Source: Pelagibacteraceae bacterium AG-464-P07
GTDB lineage: Bacteria > Pseudomonadota > Alphaproteobacteria > Pelagibacterales > Pelagibacteraceae
Assembly (NCBI GenBank): GCA_003211695.1
Contig: QCSA01000010.1
Location: 1 to 45,701, forward strand
DNA: 45,701 bases
Reading direction: 5' to 3'
A program made the translations under genes and the position numbers. Positions 1 to 8,942 of the stretch are shown here, piece after piece; within the stretch, counting starts at the first letter, position 1, and each line of letters starts with the position of its first letter. Below the pieces are notes generated by a model, which was not told the origin of the DNA, ran no database searches, and saw nothing but the letters and a program-made list of their open reading frames with translations.

Positions 1-993
1 TATTGGTTATTATTAACAACTTTTCTAGTAGCTCTAATGATTATTGTAGGGGGATTAACAAGATTAACCGACTCAGGTTTGTCTATAACCAAATGGGAGT
101 TGTTTTCTGGTATTTTGCCCCCATTGTCTTTGTACGACTGGAAACAGTTATTTTCTCTCTATCAACAAATACCAGAATACAATTTAGTTAATTCATCTAT
201 GACTTTAGAGCAATTCAAAGTCATTTATTGGTGGGAATATATACATCGATTACTGGGTCGAATTGTTGGATTATTTTATATTATACCTTTGATCTATTTT
301 ACCTACAAAAAAAAGGTAAATAAAAATTCTTTGATATTTTTTTACTTAATTTTTTGTCTAATATTTTTTCAAGGCGTAATCGGATGGTATATGGTTAAGA
401 GTGGCTTATCTGAGCGAACTGATGTTAGTCATTATCGCTTAGCTTTGCACTTAACTTTGGCTTTTGTTATTTTTATTTTATTACTTTGGAATTATCTTAA
501 ATATAAAAATCATGAAGATGATATTTTTTATAGAAAATTACCGTCGTATTTACCAATAATTTTTATATTTTGCATTCTTCTACAAATTACAATTGGTGCT
601 TTTGTATCAGGTTTAGACGCTGGTCAAATATATCAATCTTGGCCCTTAATGAACAAAAGTTATTTTCCAGATGACTCCAATATAAAGGATTTATTTTCTT
701 TAAACTCTTTTGGTACGCCATCGCTTGTTCAATTTATTCATAGAAATATAGCTTATTTAATACTTTTAATTTTTTTTATCATTGCAACAATAATATTTAA
801 AAATAATGATTTTATTTATATGAGAAAAACTATTTTATTAGTTTTTGTATCCCTATTTCTGCAAATTGTTTTAGGAATTTTAACCGTGATATCAGGAGCA
901 CAGATAATTTTAGCTTCAATGCATCAAATAGGTTCTATAATTTTAGTTACTACTTCTTTAATTCTAGTTTTTAAAAATTCTAGAATTAACTAA
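1..993 (+). CDS. ctaA: heme A synthase (COX15/CtaA family), 5' end cut by window
   Basis: This integral membrane enzyme converts heme O to heme A for aa3-type cytochrome oxidase. The reading frame is open from base 1, so the start codon lies outside the window; 330 residues are visible. The GGLTRLTDSGLS motif near the visible N-terminus is characteristic of the family. The histidines expected to bind heme appear in EYIHR, HYRLALHL, FIHRN and SMHQIG, spread over about eight hydrophobic segments. Length and motifs fit the alphaproteobacterial COX15-like form. The 3' end overlaps the convergent metY stop by 8 bp. An internal ATG at 37 would remove the first membrane helix and is unlikely to be the start. 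Confidence 0.93.
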   Translation, partial: YWLLLTTFLVALMIIVGGLTRLTDSGLSITKWELFSGILPPLSLYDWKQLFSLYQQIPEYNLVNSSMTLEQFKVIYWWEYIHRLLGRIVGLFYIIPLIYFTYKKKVNKNSLIFFYLIFCLIFFQGVIGWYMVKSGLSERTDVSHYRLALHLTLAFVIFILLLWNYLKYKNHEDDIFYRKLPSYLPIIFIFCILLQITIGAFVSGLDAGQIYQSWPLMNKSYFPDDSNIKDLFSLNSFGTPSLVQFIHRNIAYLILLIFFIIATIIFKNNDFIYMRKTILLVFVSLFLQIVLGILTVISGAQIILASMHQIGSIILVTTSLILVFKNSRIN

Positions 994-2314
994 CAGCTTT
1001 TAATTTTGATCTTCCAACTACATCTAAAGCTTGCTCTAGATCCGCAATAATATCATCGGGATGCTCAATTCCTACTGATAATCTTACATAGCCTGGTGTT
1101 ACTCCAGCAGCCAACAGTTCCTTTTCTGTTAACTGACTATGAGTAGTTGTAGCAGGATGAATTGCTAAACTTCTAGCATCTCCTATATTAGCTACGTGAT
1201 AATGAAGTTTAAGAGAGTCTATGAATTTTTTACCCGCTTCAACTCCACCTTTTATTTCTACCCCAACAAGAGCACCATTTCCTCCCTTGAAGTATTTTTT
1301 TGCTCTATTTGCTACTTCTCCTTTATAAAGAGTTGGATAAATAACTTTTTCCACATTTTTATGTGTTTGCAAAAAATTAACAACTTTTTCTGCATTAGAA
1401 CAATGTTGCTTAAACCTTAAAGGTAAAGTTTCCAAACCTTGTATATGCTGAAAAGCGTTATCCGGAGATAAACATGAACCTAAATCACGAAGTAATACAA
1501 CTCTTGCCCTTACAGCAAAAGCTACATTTGCTCCGGTTAATTCTGGAACAACTTTGCCCCACACAGCTCCACCATAACTTGGATCAGGTTCATTGTACAA
1601 AGGTTGTCTTTTTGGATCTGCAGTCCAGTCAAAATTTCCTCCATCAACTATAATTCCACCTATAACGGTGCCATGACCCCCTATATACTTTGTTAATGAA
1701 TTAACAATTACAGCAGCTCCATGTTCAAATGGTTTGCAAATGATAGGTGCGGCAGTGTTGTCCACTATTAATGGTATATTATATTTCCTTCCGATATCAG
1801 AAACTTCTTTGATAGGGAAGGGCCTCAAATATGGATTAGGAAGTGTTTCAGAATATATCGCTCTAGTTTTATCATCGATCAATTTTTTAAAATTTTTAGG
1901 ATCTAGAGGATCAGCATATCTTACTTCTATACCTTGTTTTTTAAGTGTATGATTAAACAAATTTACAGTTCCACCGTAAAGGTCTGTTGAGCTGATAAAA
2001 TTATCTCCTGCTTGAGCCACATTTAGTATGGAAAATGCCGAAGCAGACTGTCCAGAGCTAACTGCTAACGCAGCAAGACCTCCTTCAAATGCAGCAACTC
2101 TTTTTTCCAATGCATCACAGGTTGGATTCATTATACGCGTATAAATATTTCCAAATTCTTTTAAGGCAAAAAGATTAGCTGCAGTATCTGTATTCTTAAA
2201 TTGATAAGAAGTGGTCCTATATATAGGTACCGCTACTGCAGTAGTAGCAGGATCACTTCTGTATTCACCACCATGCAACGCTATAGTTTCCGGGTGTTTT
2301 ATTTCTTTAGTCAT
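986..2314 (-). CDS. metY: O-acetylhomoserine sulfhydrylase (PLP-dependent)
   Basis: The enzyme makes homocysteine (or methionine) from O-acetylhomoserine and sulfide (or methanethiol) in the cytoplasm. It is a 442-residue, full-length member of the Cys/Met metabolism PLP family. Visible motifs are the N-terminal ETIALHGG typical of MetY, SSGQSASAFS in the cofactor-binding region, and the Schiff-base lysine in NSLTKYIGG. The insert between the PLP lysine and the C-terminal domain (residues about 225-260) is typical of MetY rather than MetB/MetZ. The ATG is preceded by a clear AAGGAG at about 8 bp. A SAM-binding riboswitch and an intrinsic terminator lie in the 5' leader, so expression should fall when SAM is plentiful. 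Confidence 0.93.
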   Translation of the reverse strand: MTKEIKHPETIALHGGEYRSDPATTAVAVPIYRTTSYQFKNTDTAANLFALKEFGNIYTRIMNPTCDALEKRVAAFEGGLAALAVSSGQSASAFSILNVAQAGDNFISSTDLYGGTVNLFNHTLKKQGIEVRYADPLDPKNFKKLIDDKTRAIYSETLPNPYLRPFPIKEVSDIGRKYNIPLIVDNTAAPIICKPFEHGAAVIVNSLTKYIGGHGTVIGGIIVDGGNFDWTADPKRQPLYNEPDPSYGGAVWGKVVPELTGANVAFAVRARVVLLRDLGSCLSPDNAFQHIQGLETLPLRFKQHCSNAEKVVNFLQTHKNVEKVIYPTLYKGEVANRAKKYFKGGNGALVGVEIKGGVEAGKKFIDSLKLHYHVANIGDARSLAIHPATTTHSQLTEKELLAAGVTPGYVRLSVGIEHPDDIIADLEQALDVVGRSKLKAVS

Positions 2315-2393
2315 TTTTTTTCTCCTTTTTTAGTGCTTCTGATTAATTCAAGGCGCACAATATAGTCAAATACCTATGCTAATCTTATCGGTC

Positions 2394-2419
2394 AAAAAAA
2401 AAACCGCCAGACATGGCGG
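2394..2419 (-). terminator. intrinsic terminator in the metY leader
   Basis: On the minus strand there is a perfect 6-bp stem, CCGCCA/TGGCGG, with a TGTC loop, followed at once by ten T residues. It sits between the riboswitch-like pseudoknot and the metY start, about 80 bp before the ATG. That is the position expected for a riboswitch expression platform acting by premature termination. It could instead end an unrelated minus-strand transcript, but no gene lies upstream on that strand. Confidence 0.85.
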
Positions 2420-2432
2420 CCATTAGAACAAT

Positions 2433-2477
2433 CATTTTAGCTGTTTAATGCCCGCAAGCTGATCAAATCGGCAATAC
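2433..2477 (-). promoter_or_regulatory. SAM-II/SAM-V-class riboswitch upstream of metY
   Basis: The minus strand reads TGCC-GATTTGATC-AGCT-TGC-GGGCA-TTAAAC-AGCT-AAAATG, which can form an H-type pseudoknot. P1 is TGCC/GGCA, P2 is AGCT/AGCT, and the U/A-rich loop GATTTGAT and the GCTAAAA tail match the SAM-II/SAM-V core. SAM-V elements are known from Pelagibacter-type bacteria upstream of methionine genes. The metY location and a terminator about 13 nt downstream support the call. I favour SAM-V over SAM-II because of the setting; a covariance-model search would decide. Confidence 0.75.
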
Positions 2478-2569
2478 ATTATTTAACTAAAAAAGGAGGT
2501 ATTTGTAAAGGTTTTAATTATATTAAAATTTGACTTTATCTATTAATATAAGTAACTAGGCCCAGTCCT

Positions 2570-3028
2570 ATGACCGACTTTGTTAAAACTAAAGATATTA
2601 AAAATAACTGGATATTGGTTGATGCCACCGATGCAATTGTTGGTAGACTAGCTGTATTTATATCCAAAACTATAAGAGGAAAAAATAAATCTAATTTCAC
2701 TCCTCATATGGATCATGGTGATTTTGTAATAGTTAAAAATATAGAAAAAATTAAATTTACAGGGAATAAATTTAAAAACAAAAAATATTATAGACATACG
2801 GGCTATCCTGGGGGAATTAAAGAAACTACACCTGAAAAATTAAGTATCAATAAACCTGAAGAAATATTGAAATTAGCTGTTAAAAGAATGTTGCCTCGTG
2901 GATCTCTTGCAAAAAAACAAATGTCTAAACTAAAAATTTACAGAGGTGACAAACATCCTCATGAAGTACAAAATCCTAAGAAAATAACTTTAGTTCAAAT
3001 GAATAAAAAAAACTTACTTAGAAACTAA
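2570..3028 (+). CDS. rplM: 50S ribosomal protein L13
   Basis: This early-assembling large-subunit protein binds 23S rRNA. It has 152 residues, close to the family norm of about 142-155. Recognisable segments are WILVDATDAIVGRLA near the N-terminus, HMDHGDFVIVKN, KYYRHTGYPGG, and the signature KRMLPRGSLAKKQM near residue 105. It is followed 2 bp later by rpsI in the universal rplM-rpsI order. No strong Shine-Dalgarno precedes the ATG. TTGACT (2530) and TAACTA (2553) at 17-bp spacing form a possible promoter with a very short leader, which is only a weak call. Confidence 0.97.
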   Translation: MTDFVKTKDIKNNWILVDATDAIVGRLAVFISKTIRGKNKSNFTPHMDHGDFVIVKNIEKIKFTGNKFKNKKYYRHTGYPGGIKETTPEKLSINKPEEILKLAVKRMLPRGSLAKKQMSKLKIYRGDKHPHEVQNPKKITLVQMNKKNLLRN

Positions 3029-3030
3029 AA

Positions 3031-3474
3031 ATGGAAAGCAATATAAACCTAGAAAATAATAAGCGCAAAAAGATTAAGCTAGACTTTAAAGAAAGTAAGT
3101 ATGCAACTGGACGAAGAAAAAAATCTATAGCTAAAATTTGGATTAAAAAAGGTTCAGGAAAAATCTATGTAAATGGTAAAAATATGCCTGATTATTTCAC
3201 TAGATCTAATCATCAAACACTAGTTTCGCGACCTCTTGAGGTAGTAAAAAGATCTACCGAGTTTGATGTTAGATGCCAAGTAAAAGGTGGTGGTTTATCC
3301 GGACAGGCTGGAGCAATAATCCATGGTATTTCAAGAGCTTTATTGAAATACGAACCAGAATTAAAACCCATTCTCAAAAAAGAAAAACTTACTACAAGAG
3401 ATTCAAGATCTGTCGAAAGAAAAAAATACGGTCATAAAAAAGCTAGACGAAGTTTTCAGTTTTCTAAAAGGTAA
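3031..3474 (+). CDS. rpsI: 30S ribosomal protein S9
   Basis: S9 lies in the small-subunit head, and its C-terminal tail reaches the P-site tRNA. It has 147 residues. The conserved ATGRRKKSIAKIW begins the core at about residue 26, GGGLSGQAGAI is in the middle, and the basic tail VERKKYGHKKARRSFQFSKR ends with the invariant KR. The first roughly 20 residues are a lysine-rich extension common in alphaproteobacteria. It is probably cotranscribed and coupled with rplM. Confidence 0.97.
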   Translation: MESNINLENNKRKKIKLDFKESKYATGRRKKSIAKIWIKKGSGKIYVNGKNMPDYFTRSNHQTLVSRPLEVVKRSTEFDVRCQVKGGGLSGQAGAIIHGISRALLKYEPELKPILKKEKLTTRDSRSVERKKYGHKKARRSFQFSKR

Positions 3475-3521
3475 TTTTATTTTTGTTACCTACTATTTAA
3501 TTTTACTGTTATATTCAAAAG

Positions 3522-4547
3522 ATGAGCAAATATATAAATGTAGCTATTATTGGAGCTACAGGTTACATAGGCCTAGAGCTTATTAAACTTCTTATAAAAC
3601 ATCCAAAAGTTAAAATAAAAAATATTTGCGCACAGAGATCAATTGGTAAGTCAATGTATAAAATTGACTCTTCAATAAAAAAAAAATCATTGCCCAAAAT
3701 TACTAATTTAACTAGCTTAAATTTTAATAATATAGATTTATTATTTACCGCACTTCCAAATGGTGAAGCTCAAAAAATTTCTAAAAAATTAAATTCTAAA
3801 GTTAAATTAATTGATTTGTCCGCAGATTTTAGATTAGAAAGTTCTAAAAACTATAAAAAATGGTACAATATAACTCATAAATCTAAAAACTTAATTAAAC
3901 ATTCCATTTATTCAATTCCAGAATTGATAAGTGTAAAATTAGACAAATTTAGAATTATAGCTTGTCCTGGCTGTTATCCTACATCAATCCTGATTCCCTT
4001 AGTTCCTATTATTAAAAATAAACTTATAAATACAAAAAATATAATTATAGATTCAAAATCAGGTTACTCGGGAGCTGGTAAAAATTTACATAAAAAATTT
4101 AAATTTAAAAATATTTATGAATCAATTTCAGCCTATGGCATTTCCTCTCATAGACATACAGCTGAAATTGATCAGCAGTTAAACAAAATATCTAAAAATA
4201 AAATTAATGTTCAATTTACACCTCATTTATTACCCATGTTTAGAGGTATTCTCTCTACTATTTATGTAAACTTAAACAAAAATATAAGTGCAAAAAAAAT
4301 ATATAAATATTTAAAAAAATATTATAAAAATAAATACTTTATTAAATTTGCAAAATTTAATACTCCTATTGGAACTGGAGATATAATACACACTAATTTT
4401 TGTAAAATTTCTGTCTGTAATGATAGGAAAAAGAATAAAGCAATAATTTTAAGTGCAATTGATAACTTAATAAAAGGTGGTTCAGGTCAGGCAATGCAAA
4501 ATATGAATTTGTTGTGCGGTTTTAAGGAACAGATGGGTTTTAAATGA
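3522..4547 (+). CDS. argC: N-acetyl-gamma-glutamyl-phosphate reductase
   Basis: This enzyme catalyses the third step of arginine biosynthesis, the NADPH-dependent reduction of N-acetylglutamyl phosphate to the semialdehyde. It has 341 residues and is full length. The Rossmann motif GATGYIGLEL is at residues 11-20, the catalytic cysteine is C151 in CPGCYPTS, and SAYGISSHRH carries the conserved histidine region. GGSGQAMQNMNL near the C-terminus is a family hallmark. Lysine and isoleucine content is very high, as in its neighbours. The stop codon overlaps the start of the next small gene (ATGA), suggesting translational coupling. Confidence 0.96.
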   Translation: MSKYINVAIIGATGYIGLELIKLLIKHPKVKIKNICAQRSIGKSMYKIDSSIKKKSLPKITNLTSLNFNNIDLLFTALPNGEAQKISKKLNSKVKLIDLSADFRLESSKNYKKWYNITHKSKNLIKHSIYSIPELISVKLDKFRIIACPGCYPTSILIPLVPIIKNKLINTKNIIIDSKSGYSGAGKNLHKKFKFKNIYESISAYGISSHRHTAEIDQQLNKISKNKINVQFTPHLLPMFRGILSTIYVNLNKNISAKKIYKYLKKYYKNKYFIKFAKFNTPIGTGDIIHTNFCKISVCNDRKKNKAIILSAIDNLIKGGSGQAMQNMNLLCGFKEQMGFK

Positions 4548-4747
4548 GAAATTATTTCATAATTATTTTTTTTTTTTTTCTTGTTAATTGTTCATTTAAT
4601 GAAAGTGAACTCGGAGTTACTAACAACAACATAGCGCAAAATGAAATAAACCTCTCTAAAGAATATTCTTTCGAAGAATATGTTAATTTGTTATTAAATA
4701 AAAATAAATCTAATAAATATCCAGATATAAATAACATTCCTGATTAA
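4544..4747 (+). CDS. small predicted lipoprotein
   Basis: The product has 67 residues. The N-terminus MRNYFIIIFFFFLVNC is a compact lipoprotein signal with a lipobox (LVNC) and the lipidated cysteine at position 16, leaving a mature peptide of about 51 polar residues. No known domain is recognised. Its ATG overlaps the argC stop, and hom starts 5 bp after its stop, so it is embedded in a biosynthetic operon, which supports real translation. The role is unknown; it is probably an anchored periplasmic peptide. An ORF on the opposite strand over the same bases looks like a shadow. Confidence 0.75.
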   Translation: MRNYFIIIFFFFLVNCSFNESELGVTNNNIAQNEINLSKEYSFEEYVNLLLNKNKSNKYPDINNIPD

Positions 4748-4752
4748 ATATT

Positions 4753-6054
4753 ATGAAAAAAAAAATCAATATAGCTGTGGTTGGTTTGGGGAATATTGGA
4801 AGTTATTTTTGCAATGAAATTGTAAAAAAAAAAAAGGATATTTTACTTAAAACAGGAAAAAATTTAAATTTATTATATGTTTCTGCAAAAAATAAAAATA
4901 AAAAAAGACCATTCAAATTTAAAAACGAACAATGGATTCATCAACCCTTAAATATAACAAATAATCCTGCGGTGGATATTGTTGTTGAGTTAATTGGTGG
5001 ATCAGATGGTTTAGCAAAAAAAGTTACTATTTCCGCTCTTAAAAATAAAAAACATGTAATTACTGCAAATAAAGCTTTGATAGCAAAACATGGAAATTAT
5101 CTTTCATATTTAGCTGAAAAAAATAAAGTTAATTTTGAATATGAAGCATCCGTTGCGGCAGGAATACCGATAATTAGAAGTATTAAAGAAGGGCTAATTT
5201 CAAACAAAATATCTAAATTAATAGGAATTTTAAACGGTACTTCAAACTATATTTTATCCAAAATGGAACAGACTGGAAAAAATTTTAATAAAATATTAAA
5301 AGAAGCAAAAAAACTTGGATATGCTGAAAGTAATCCAAAATCCGATTTAAATGGTGCTGATGTAGGTTCTAAAATTAGAATATTATCTTCTTTATGTTTT
5401 CACACATTAATTTCAAAAAATAATATTTTAATTGATGGAATTTATAACATTGAAAACAAAGATATTATTAATGCAAAAAAATTAGGTTACAGAATAAAAT
5501 TATTGGGTATTACAGAAATTATTAACAAAAATATTTTTGAAAGGGTTCATCCTTGTCTGGTTGATATCAATTCTTATATTGGAAATATAAATGGTATATT
5601 TAATGCTTCAATAATTAATAGTTCACCTGTTGGACAAACTATTATGCAGGGTGAAGGAGCTGGCCCTGGCCCTACATCTTCTGCCTTAATGTCGGATTTA
5701 TATTCTATTTTAAGGGGAAATATAAAGTATCCTTTTATAATTCCATATAAATTAAGAAAAAAAATTAGTCAATTTAATCATTCAAATTATTCATATTCTT
5801 GTTATTTAAGATTTGAAGTTAAAGATAAACCCGGCGTTTTATCTGGTATCACTAGAAATTTAGGTGAAAACAAAATTTCAATAGAAAAATTAATGCAAAT
5901 TCCAGATAAAAAAAAACATACTGCTTCAATCAATATAATAACTCATAAGACGATAGAAAAAAGAATAATTAAATGTCTACATAAATTAAAAAAAAACAAA
6001 CATATAATCAAATCACCAACTTTTATTAGAGTTGGAGAAATCAATGATAATTGA
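4753..6054 (+). CDS. hom: homoserine dehydrogenase with C-terminal ACT domain
   Basis: The enzyme reduces aspartate semialdehyde to homoserine, the branch point to threonine and methionine. It has 433 residues: an NAD(P)-binding fold with GLGNIGS near residue 11, a catalytic domain with ITANKALIAKHG and the signature SDLNGADVGSKI, and a C-terminal ACT domain (about residues 350-430, starting LRFEVKDKPGVL) that in this family senses threonine. It supplies homoserine to the pathway using metY in the same window. The 3' end overlaps the glpX start by 11 bp. Confidence 0.96.
   Translation: MKKKINIAVVGLGNIGSYFCNEIVKKKKDILLKTGKNLNLLYVSAKNKNKKRPFKFKNEQWIHQPLNITNNPAVDIVVELIGGSDGLAKKVTISALKNKKHVITANKALIAKHGNYLSYLAEKNKVNFEYEASVAAGIPIIRSIKEGLISNKISKLIGILNGTSNYILSKMEQTGKNFNKILKEAKKLGYAESNPKSDLNGADVGSKIRILSSLCFHTLISKNNILIDGIYNIENKDIINAKKLGYRIKLLGITEIINKNIFERVHPCLVDINSYIGNINGIFNASIINSSPVGQTIMQGEGAGPGPTSSALMSDLYSILRGNIKYPFIIPYKLRKKISQFNHSNYSYSCYLRFEVKDKPGVLSGITRNLGENKISIEKLMQIPDKKKHTASINIITHKTIEKRIIKCLHKLKKNKHIIKSPTFIRVGEINDN
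6034..6037 (+). promoter_or_regulatory. Shine-Dalgarno that fixes the glpX start
   Basis: GGAG lies 6 bp before the ATG at 6044, inside the 3' end of hom. It supports the ATG over a TTG 12 bp upstream that would extend the protein by four residues. It is one of the few good ribosome-binding sites in this region. Confidence 0.6.
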
Positions 6055-6988
6055 TAAAAAATATATAGACCCTTTCATACTTGCAACCGAAAGAGCTGCC
6101 TATGGCGCATCTTTATTTAGGGGTAAAGAAGATAAGATTGCTGCTGATCAATCTGCAGTAGATGAAATGAGAAATCAATTAAACAAAATTAATATGATGG
6201 GTAAAATAGTTATTGGAGAAGGGGAATTGGATGAAGCTCCAATGTTATATATAGGTGAGGAAGTTGGAAATAAATCTGGTGAGATATTAGACATAGCTGT
6301 AGATCCTTTAGAAGGTACTAATTTTGCTGCTAAAAATTTACCAAATGCATTATCAGTTCTTGCTGTTGCAAAAAAAGATAATTTACTTCATGCTCCAGAT
6401 ATCTATATGGAAAAAATCGCTATTGGAACCGGTTTCCCTGAAAATTTGGTTGATCTTGATTTTAATGTACAGAAAAATATTGAACGATTGGCTGATGCTA
6501 AAAAAACCACTCCTGACAAAGTTACTGCTTGTGTACTAAAACGTCCAAGACATGATCAAATTGTGAATTCTTTAAATTCATTAGGTGTTAAAATAAATTT
6601 TATTACTGATGGAGATATTTCAGGAGTTATTTCAGTAGCAGATCCAAATTCAAATATAGATATATATATTGGAATAGGTGGAGGACCCGAAGGCGTTCTT
6701 GCTGCTGCTGCTCTAAGTTGCTTAGATTGTCAAATGCAAACCAGATTATCATTTCAAAATGAAGATGAGAAAAATAGAAGTAAAAATATGGGTATTGAAG
6801 ACTTAAATAAAAAATACAACATCAAAGACATGGTCAAAGGAGATGTAATATTTTGTGCTACGGGTGTGACAGATGGAGATTTGGTAAAAGGAATTAAAGA
6901 TCTCGGAGATACATTTGAAGCAGAAACTTATGTTCTACATAAAAGTTCAAATACAAATAAAACAATAAAAAACAATATTAAAAAATGA
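6044..6988 (+). CDS. glpX: fructose-1,6-bisphosphatase, class II (GlpX)
   Basis: This cytoplasmic gluconeogenic phosphatase converts fructose-1,6-bisphosphate to fructose-6-phosphate; some relatives also act on sedoheptulose-1,7-bisphosphate. It has 314 residues from the ATG at 6044. The metal- and substrate-binding motifs GEGELDEAPM and VDPLEGTN and the glycine-rich GIGGGPEGVLAAAAL are all present. The start at 6044 is preferred because it has a GGAG at 6 bp and gives the usual N-terminus before FILATERAAYGAS. It overlaps hom by 11 bp and recJ by 4 bp, so the run is probably one operon. Confidence 0.95.
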   Translation: MIIDKKYIDPFILATERAAYGASLFRGKEDKIAADQSAVDEMRNQLNKINMMGKIVIGEGELDEAPMLYIGEEVGNKSGEILDIAVDPLEGTNFAAKNLPNALSVLAVAKKDNLLHAPDIYMEKIAIGTGFPENLVDLDFNVQKNIERLADAKKTTPDKVTACVLKRPRHDQIVNSLNSLGVKINFITDGDISGVISVADPNSNIDIYIGIGGGPEGVLAAAALSCLDCQMQTRLSFQNEDEKNRSKNMGIEDLNKKYNIKDMVKGDVIFCATGVTDGDLVKGIKDLGDTFEAETYVLHKSSNTNKTIKNNIKK

Positions 6989-8736
6989 ATTATAAATCAG
7001 TTACGGGGAAAAACTGGTTATTTAAACAATACGAAGAAAAATATTCAAAAAAGATATCCGAAACATTTCACTTGAATGAAATTTTATCTAAAATTATTTC
7101 AATAAGAAAAATTCAATTAGATCAAATAGAAAATTTCATTAATCCTACAATTAAAAAAAATATTACCAATCCTAATTCAATTAAAGATATGGATATTGCA
7201 ACAACCATAACAATCGCACATATAGAAAACAAAAATGTAATTGGAATATTCGGAGATTATGATGTAGATGGAGCCACTTCTACAGCTATATTGGCAAAAT
7301 ATTTTAAACAAATAAAACAACCTTTTGAATTATTAATTCCCGACAGAATAAAAGATGGTTATGGACCTAATAAAAAAGGTTTTGATTATTTGATCAACAA
7401 AGGATCAAAATTAATTATTTCAGCTGATTGTGGTACCTCATCGTATGCGCCTATTTTACACGCAAAGAACAAAAATATAGAAACTATTGTACTAGACCAC
7501 CACCAAGGAGATATAAAACTTCCTGAGGCGAACGCAATTGTTAATCCTAATCGAATCGATGATGATTCTAACTTAATATATCTTTGTGCAGCAGGAATTT
7601 GTTTTATGTTTTTAATAGCATTAAATAGCAAACTAAGGAACAATAATTGGTTCAAACTAAATAATATTAATGAACCTGATGTTTTAAATTTTTTAGATTT
7701 AGTTTGTTTGGGAACAATTTGTGATGTTGCTCCTGTTATAGGATTAAATAGAGCTATAATTAAACAAGGATTAAAAGTTTTTGGCAAACGAAAAAATATT
7801 GGATTAAAAACTTTATATGATAATAGCAAAATAAAAAACAAACCTAATACCTATCATCTTAGTTATTTAATTGGTCCCAAAATTAACGCAGGTGGAAGAG
7901 TTGGTAAATCATCATTTGGAGCAGAATTATTAATTTCTGATAACCAAGAAAAGGTAGATTACTTAGCGAAAGAACTAAATAATTTTAATGAAAAAAGGAA
8001 AAAAATCGAATTTGAACTTATTCAAAAAATTGAAAATGAAACAAAATATAGTAAAGATCCTATTTTATTGATTCAAGGAAAAGATTTTCATGAAGGAATA
8101 ATAGGGATAGCAGCATCAAGAATTAAAGATAAATACAAAAAGCCTTGCATAATAATTTCAGTCAACGGAAAAATTGGCAAAGGTTCGGCAAGATCTGTTT
8201 TTGGTTTTGATATTGGATCCATTATTATTTCAGCTGTTCAAAATCGAATTTTAATCAAAGGGGGAGGACATAAGATGGCTGGAGGATTTTCAATAAATAT
8301 TAACAACATTGAAGCATTTAAAGAATTTATAATTAAAAAATATAATAATTTAGGTATTAAGAATGGTAATTTAAAAAACTTGTATTTAGATTCTTTAATC
8401 TTGCCGACTGCATTGAACGATGAATTTTACAAAAATATTGAAGTCCTATCTCCTTTTGGCACAGGCAACCCTGAGCCAAAATTTTTAATTGAAGATTTAA
8501 AATTAGCTAATTCAAACATTGTTGCTAATCAGCATATCAAAGCAATATTTTATAGTAAAAGTAATGATGTTGTAAAAGCAATTGCATTTAATTCAGTTGG
8601 CACTGTATTAGAATCCTATTTAGTTAAAAATAATAAAAGTACCATGAATATTGCAGGTACATTAATATCTAATCATTGGAATGGAAAAAGTAATATTGAA
8701 TTTGTAATTAATGATATTTCTGTTAATAACATATAA
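6985..8736 (+). CDS. recJ: single-stranded-DNA-specific exonuclease RecJ
   Basis: RecJ is a 5'-3' single-strand exonuclease used in RecF-pathway recombination and in mismatch and base-excision repair. It has 583 residues, the usual length. DHH-family motifs are visible: GDYDVDGATST at about residue 90, ISADCGTSS, VLDHHQGD (the DHH motif), and GGGHKMAGGFS of the DHHA1 domain at about residue 430. The C-terminal OB fold follows. The start codon overlaps the glpX stop (ATGA). It follows hom directly in many alphaproteobacteria, so the order is normal. Confidence 0.96.
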   Translation: MNYKSVTGKNWLFKQYEEKYSKKISETFHLNEILSKIISIRKIQLDQIENFINPTIKKNITNPNSIKDMDIATTITIAHIENKNVIGIFGDYDVDGATSTAILAKYFKQIKQPFELLIPDRIKDGYGPNKKGFDYLINKGSKLIISADCGTSSYAPILHAKNKNIETIVLDHHQGDIKLPEANAIVNPNRIDDDSNLIYLCAAGICFMFLIALNSKLRNNNWFKLNNINEPDVLNFLDLVCLGTICDVAPVIGLNRAIIKQGLKVFGKRKNIGLKTLYDNSKIKNKPNTYHLSYLIGPKINAGGRVGKSSFGAELLISDNQEKVDYLAKELNNFNEKRKKIEFELIQKIENETKYSKDPILLIQGKDFHEGIIGIAASRIKDKYKKPCIIISVNGKIGKGSARSVFGFDIGSIIISAVQNRILIKGGGHKMAGGFSININNIEAFKEFIIKKYNNLGIKNGNLKNLYLDSLILPTALNDEFYKNIEVLSPFGTGNPEPKFLIEDLKLANSNIVANQHIKAIFYSKSNDVVKAIAFNSVGTVLESYLVKNNKSTMNIAGTLISNHWNGKSNIEFVINDISVNNI

Positions 8737-8747
8737 ATTTTGCTATA

Positions 8748-8822
8748 GGTCCCATCGTCTATCGGTTAGGACACATGGTTTTCATCCATGAAAGAGGGGT
8801 TCGATTCCCCTTGGGACCGCCA
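8748..8822 (+). tRNA. tRNA-Glu (TTC)
   Basis: The cloverleaf is complete. The acceptor stem is GGTCCCA/TGGGACC, the anticodon stem CATGG/CCATG encloses a TTTTCAT loop with anticodon TTC, and the T-arm is GGGGTTCGATTCCCC. The discriminator G is followed by an encoded CCA (8820-8822). It lies 11 bp after recJ. tRNA genes of this type are common island insertion sites, but no second copy of its 3' end was found downstream. Confidence 0.97.
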
Positions 8823-8942
8823 AAAAATTTGAAATATATTAAGAATTGAAAAAATTAATAATAAGAACTGATATATTAGGATATTTTACGAACTCTTCCG
8901 TATGTTAAAGCATTGAAAAGAAATTATATTAACGATTAAGTA

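Noticed and set aside
3466-3505. GGTAA...TTACC possible terminator after rpsI
   Set aside because: The stem is only five A/T-rich pairs and no clear T-run follows. argC begins 47 bp later on the same strand, so read-through is likelier.
7386-7841. 151-codon minus-strand frame inside recJ
   Set aside because: It is a shadow of the conserved recJ coding sequence, with no ribosome-binding site and no recognisable motif.
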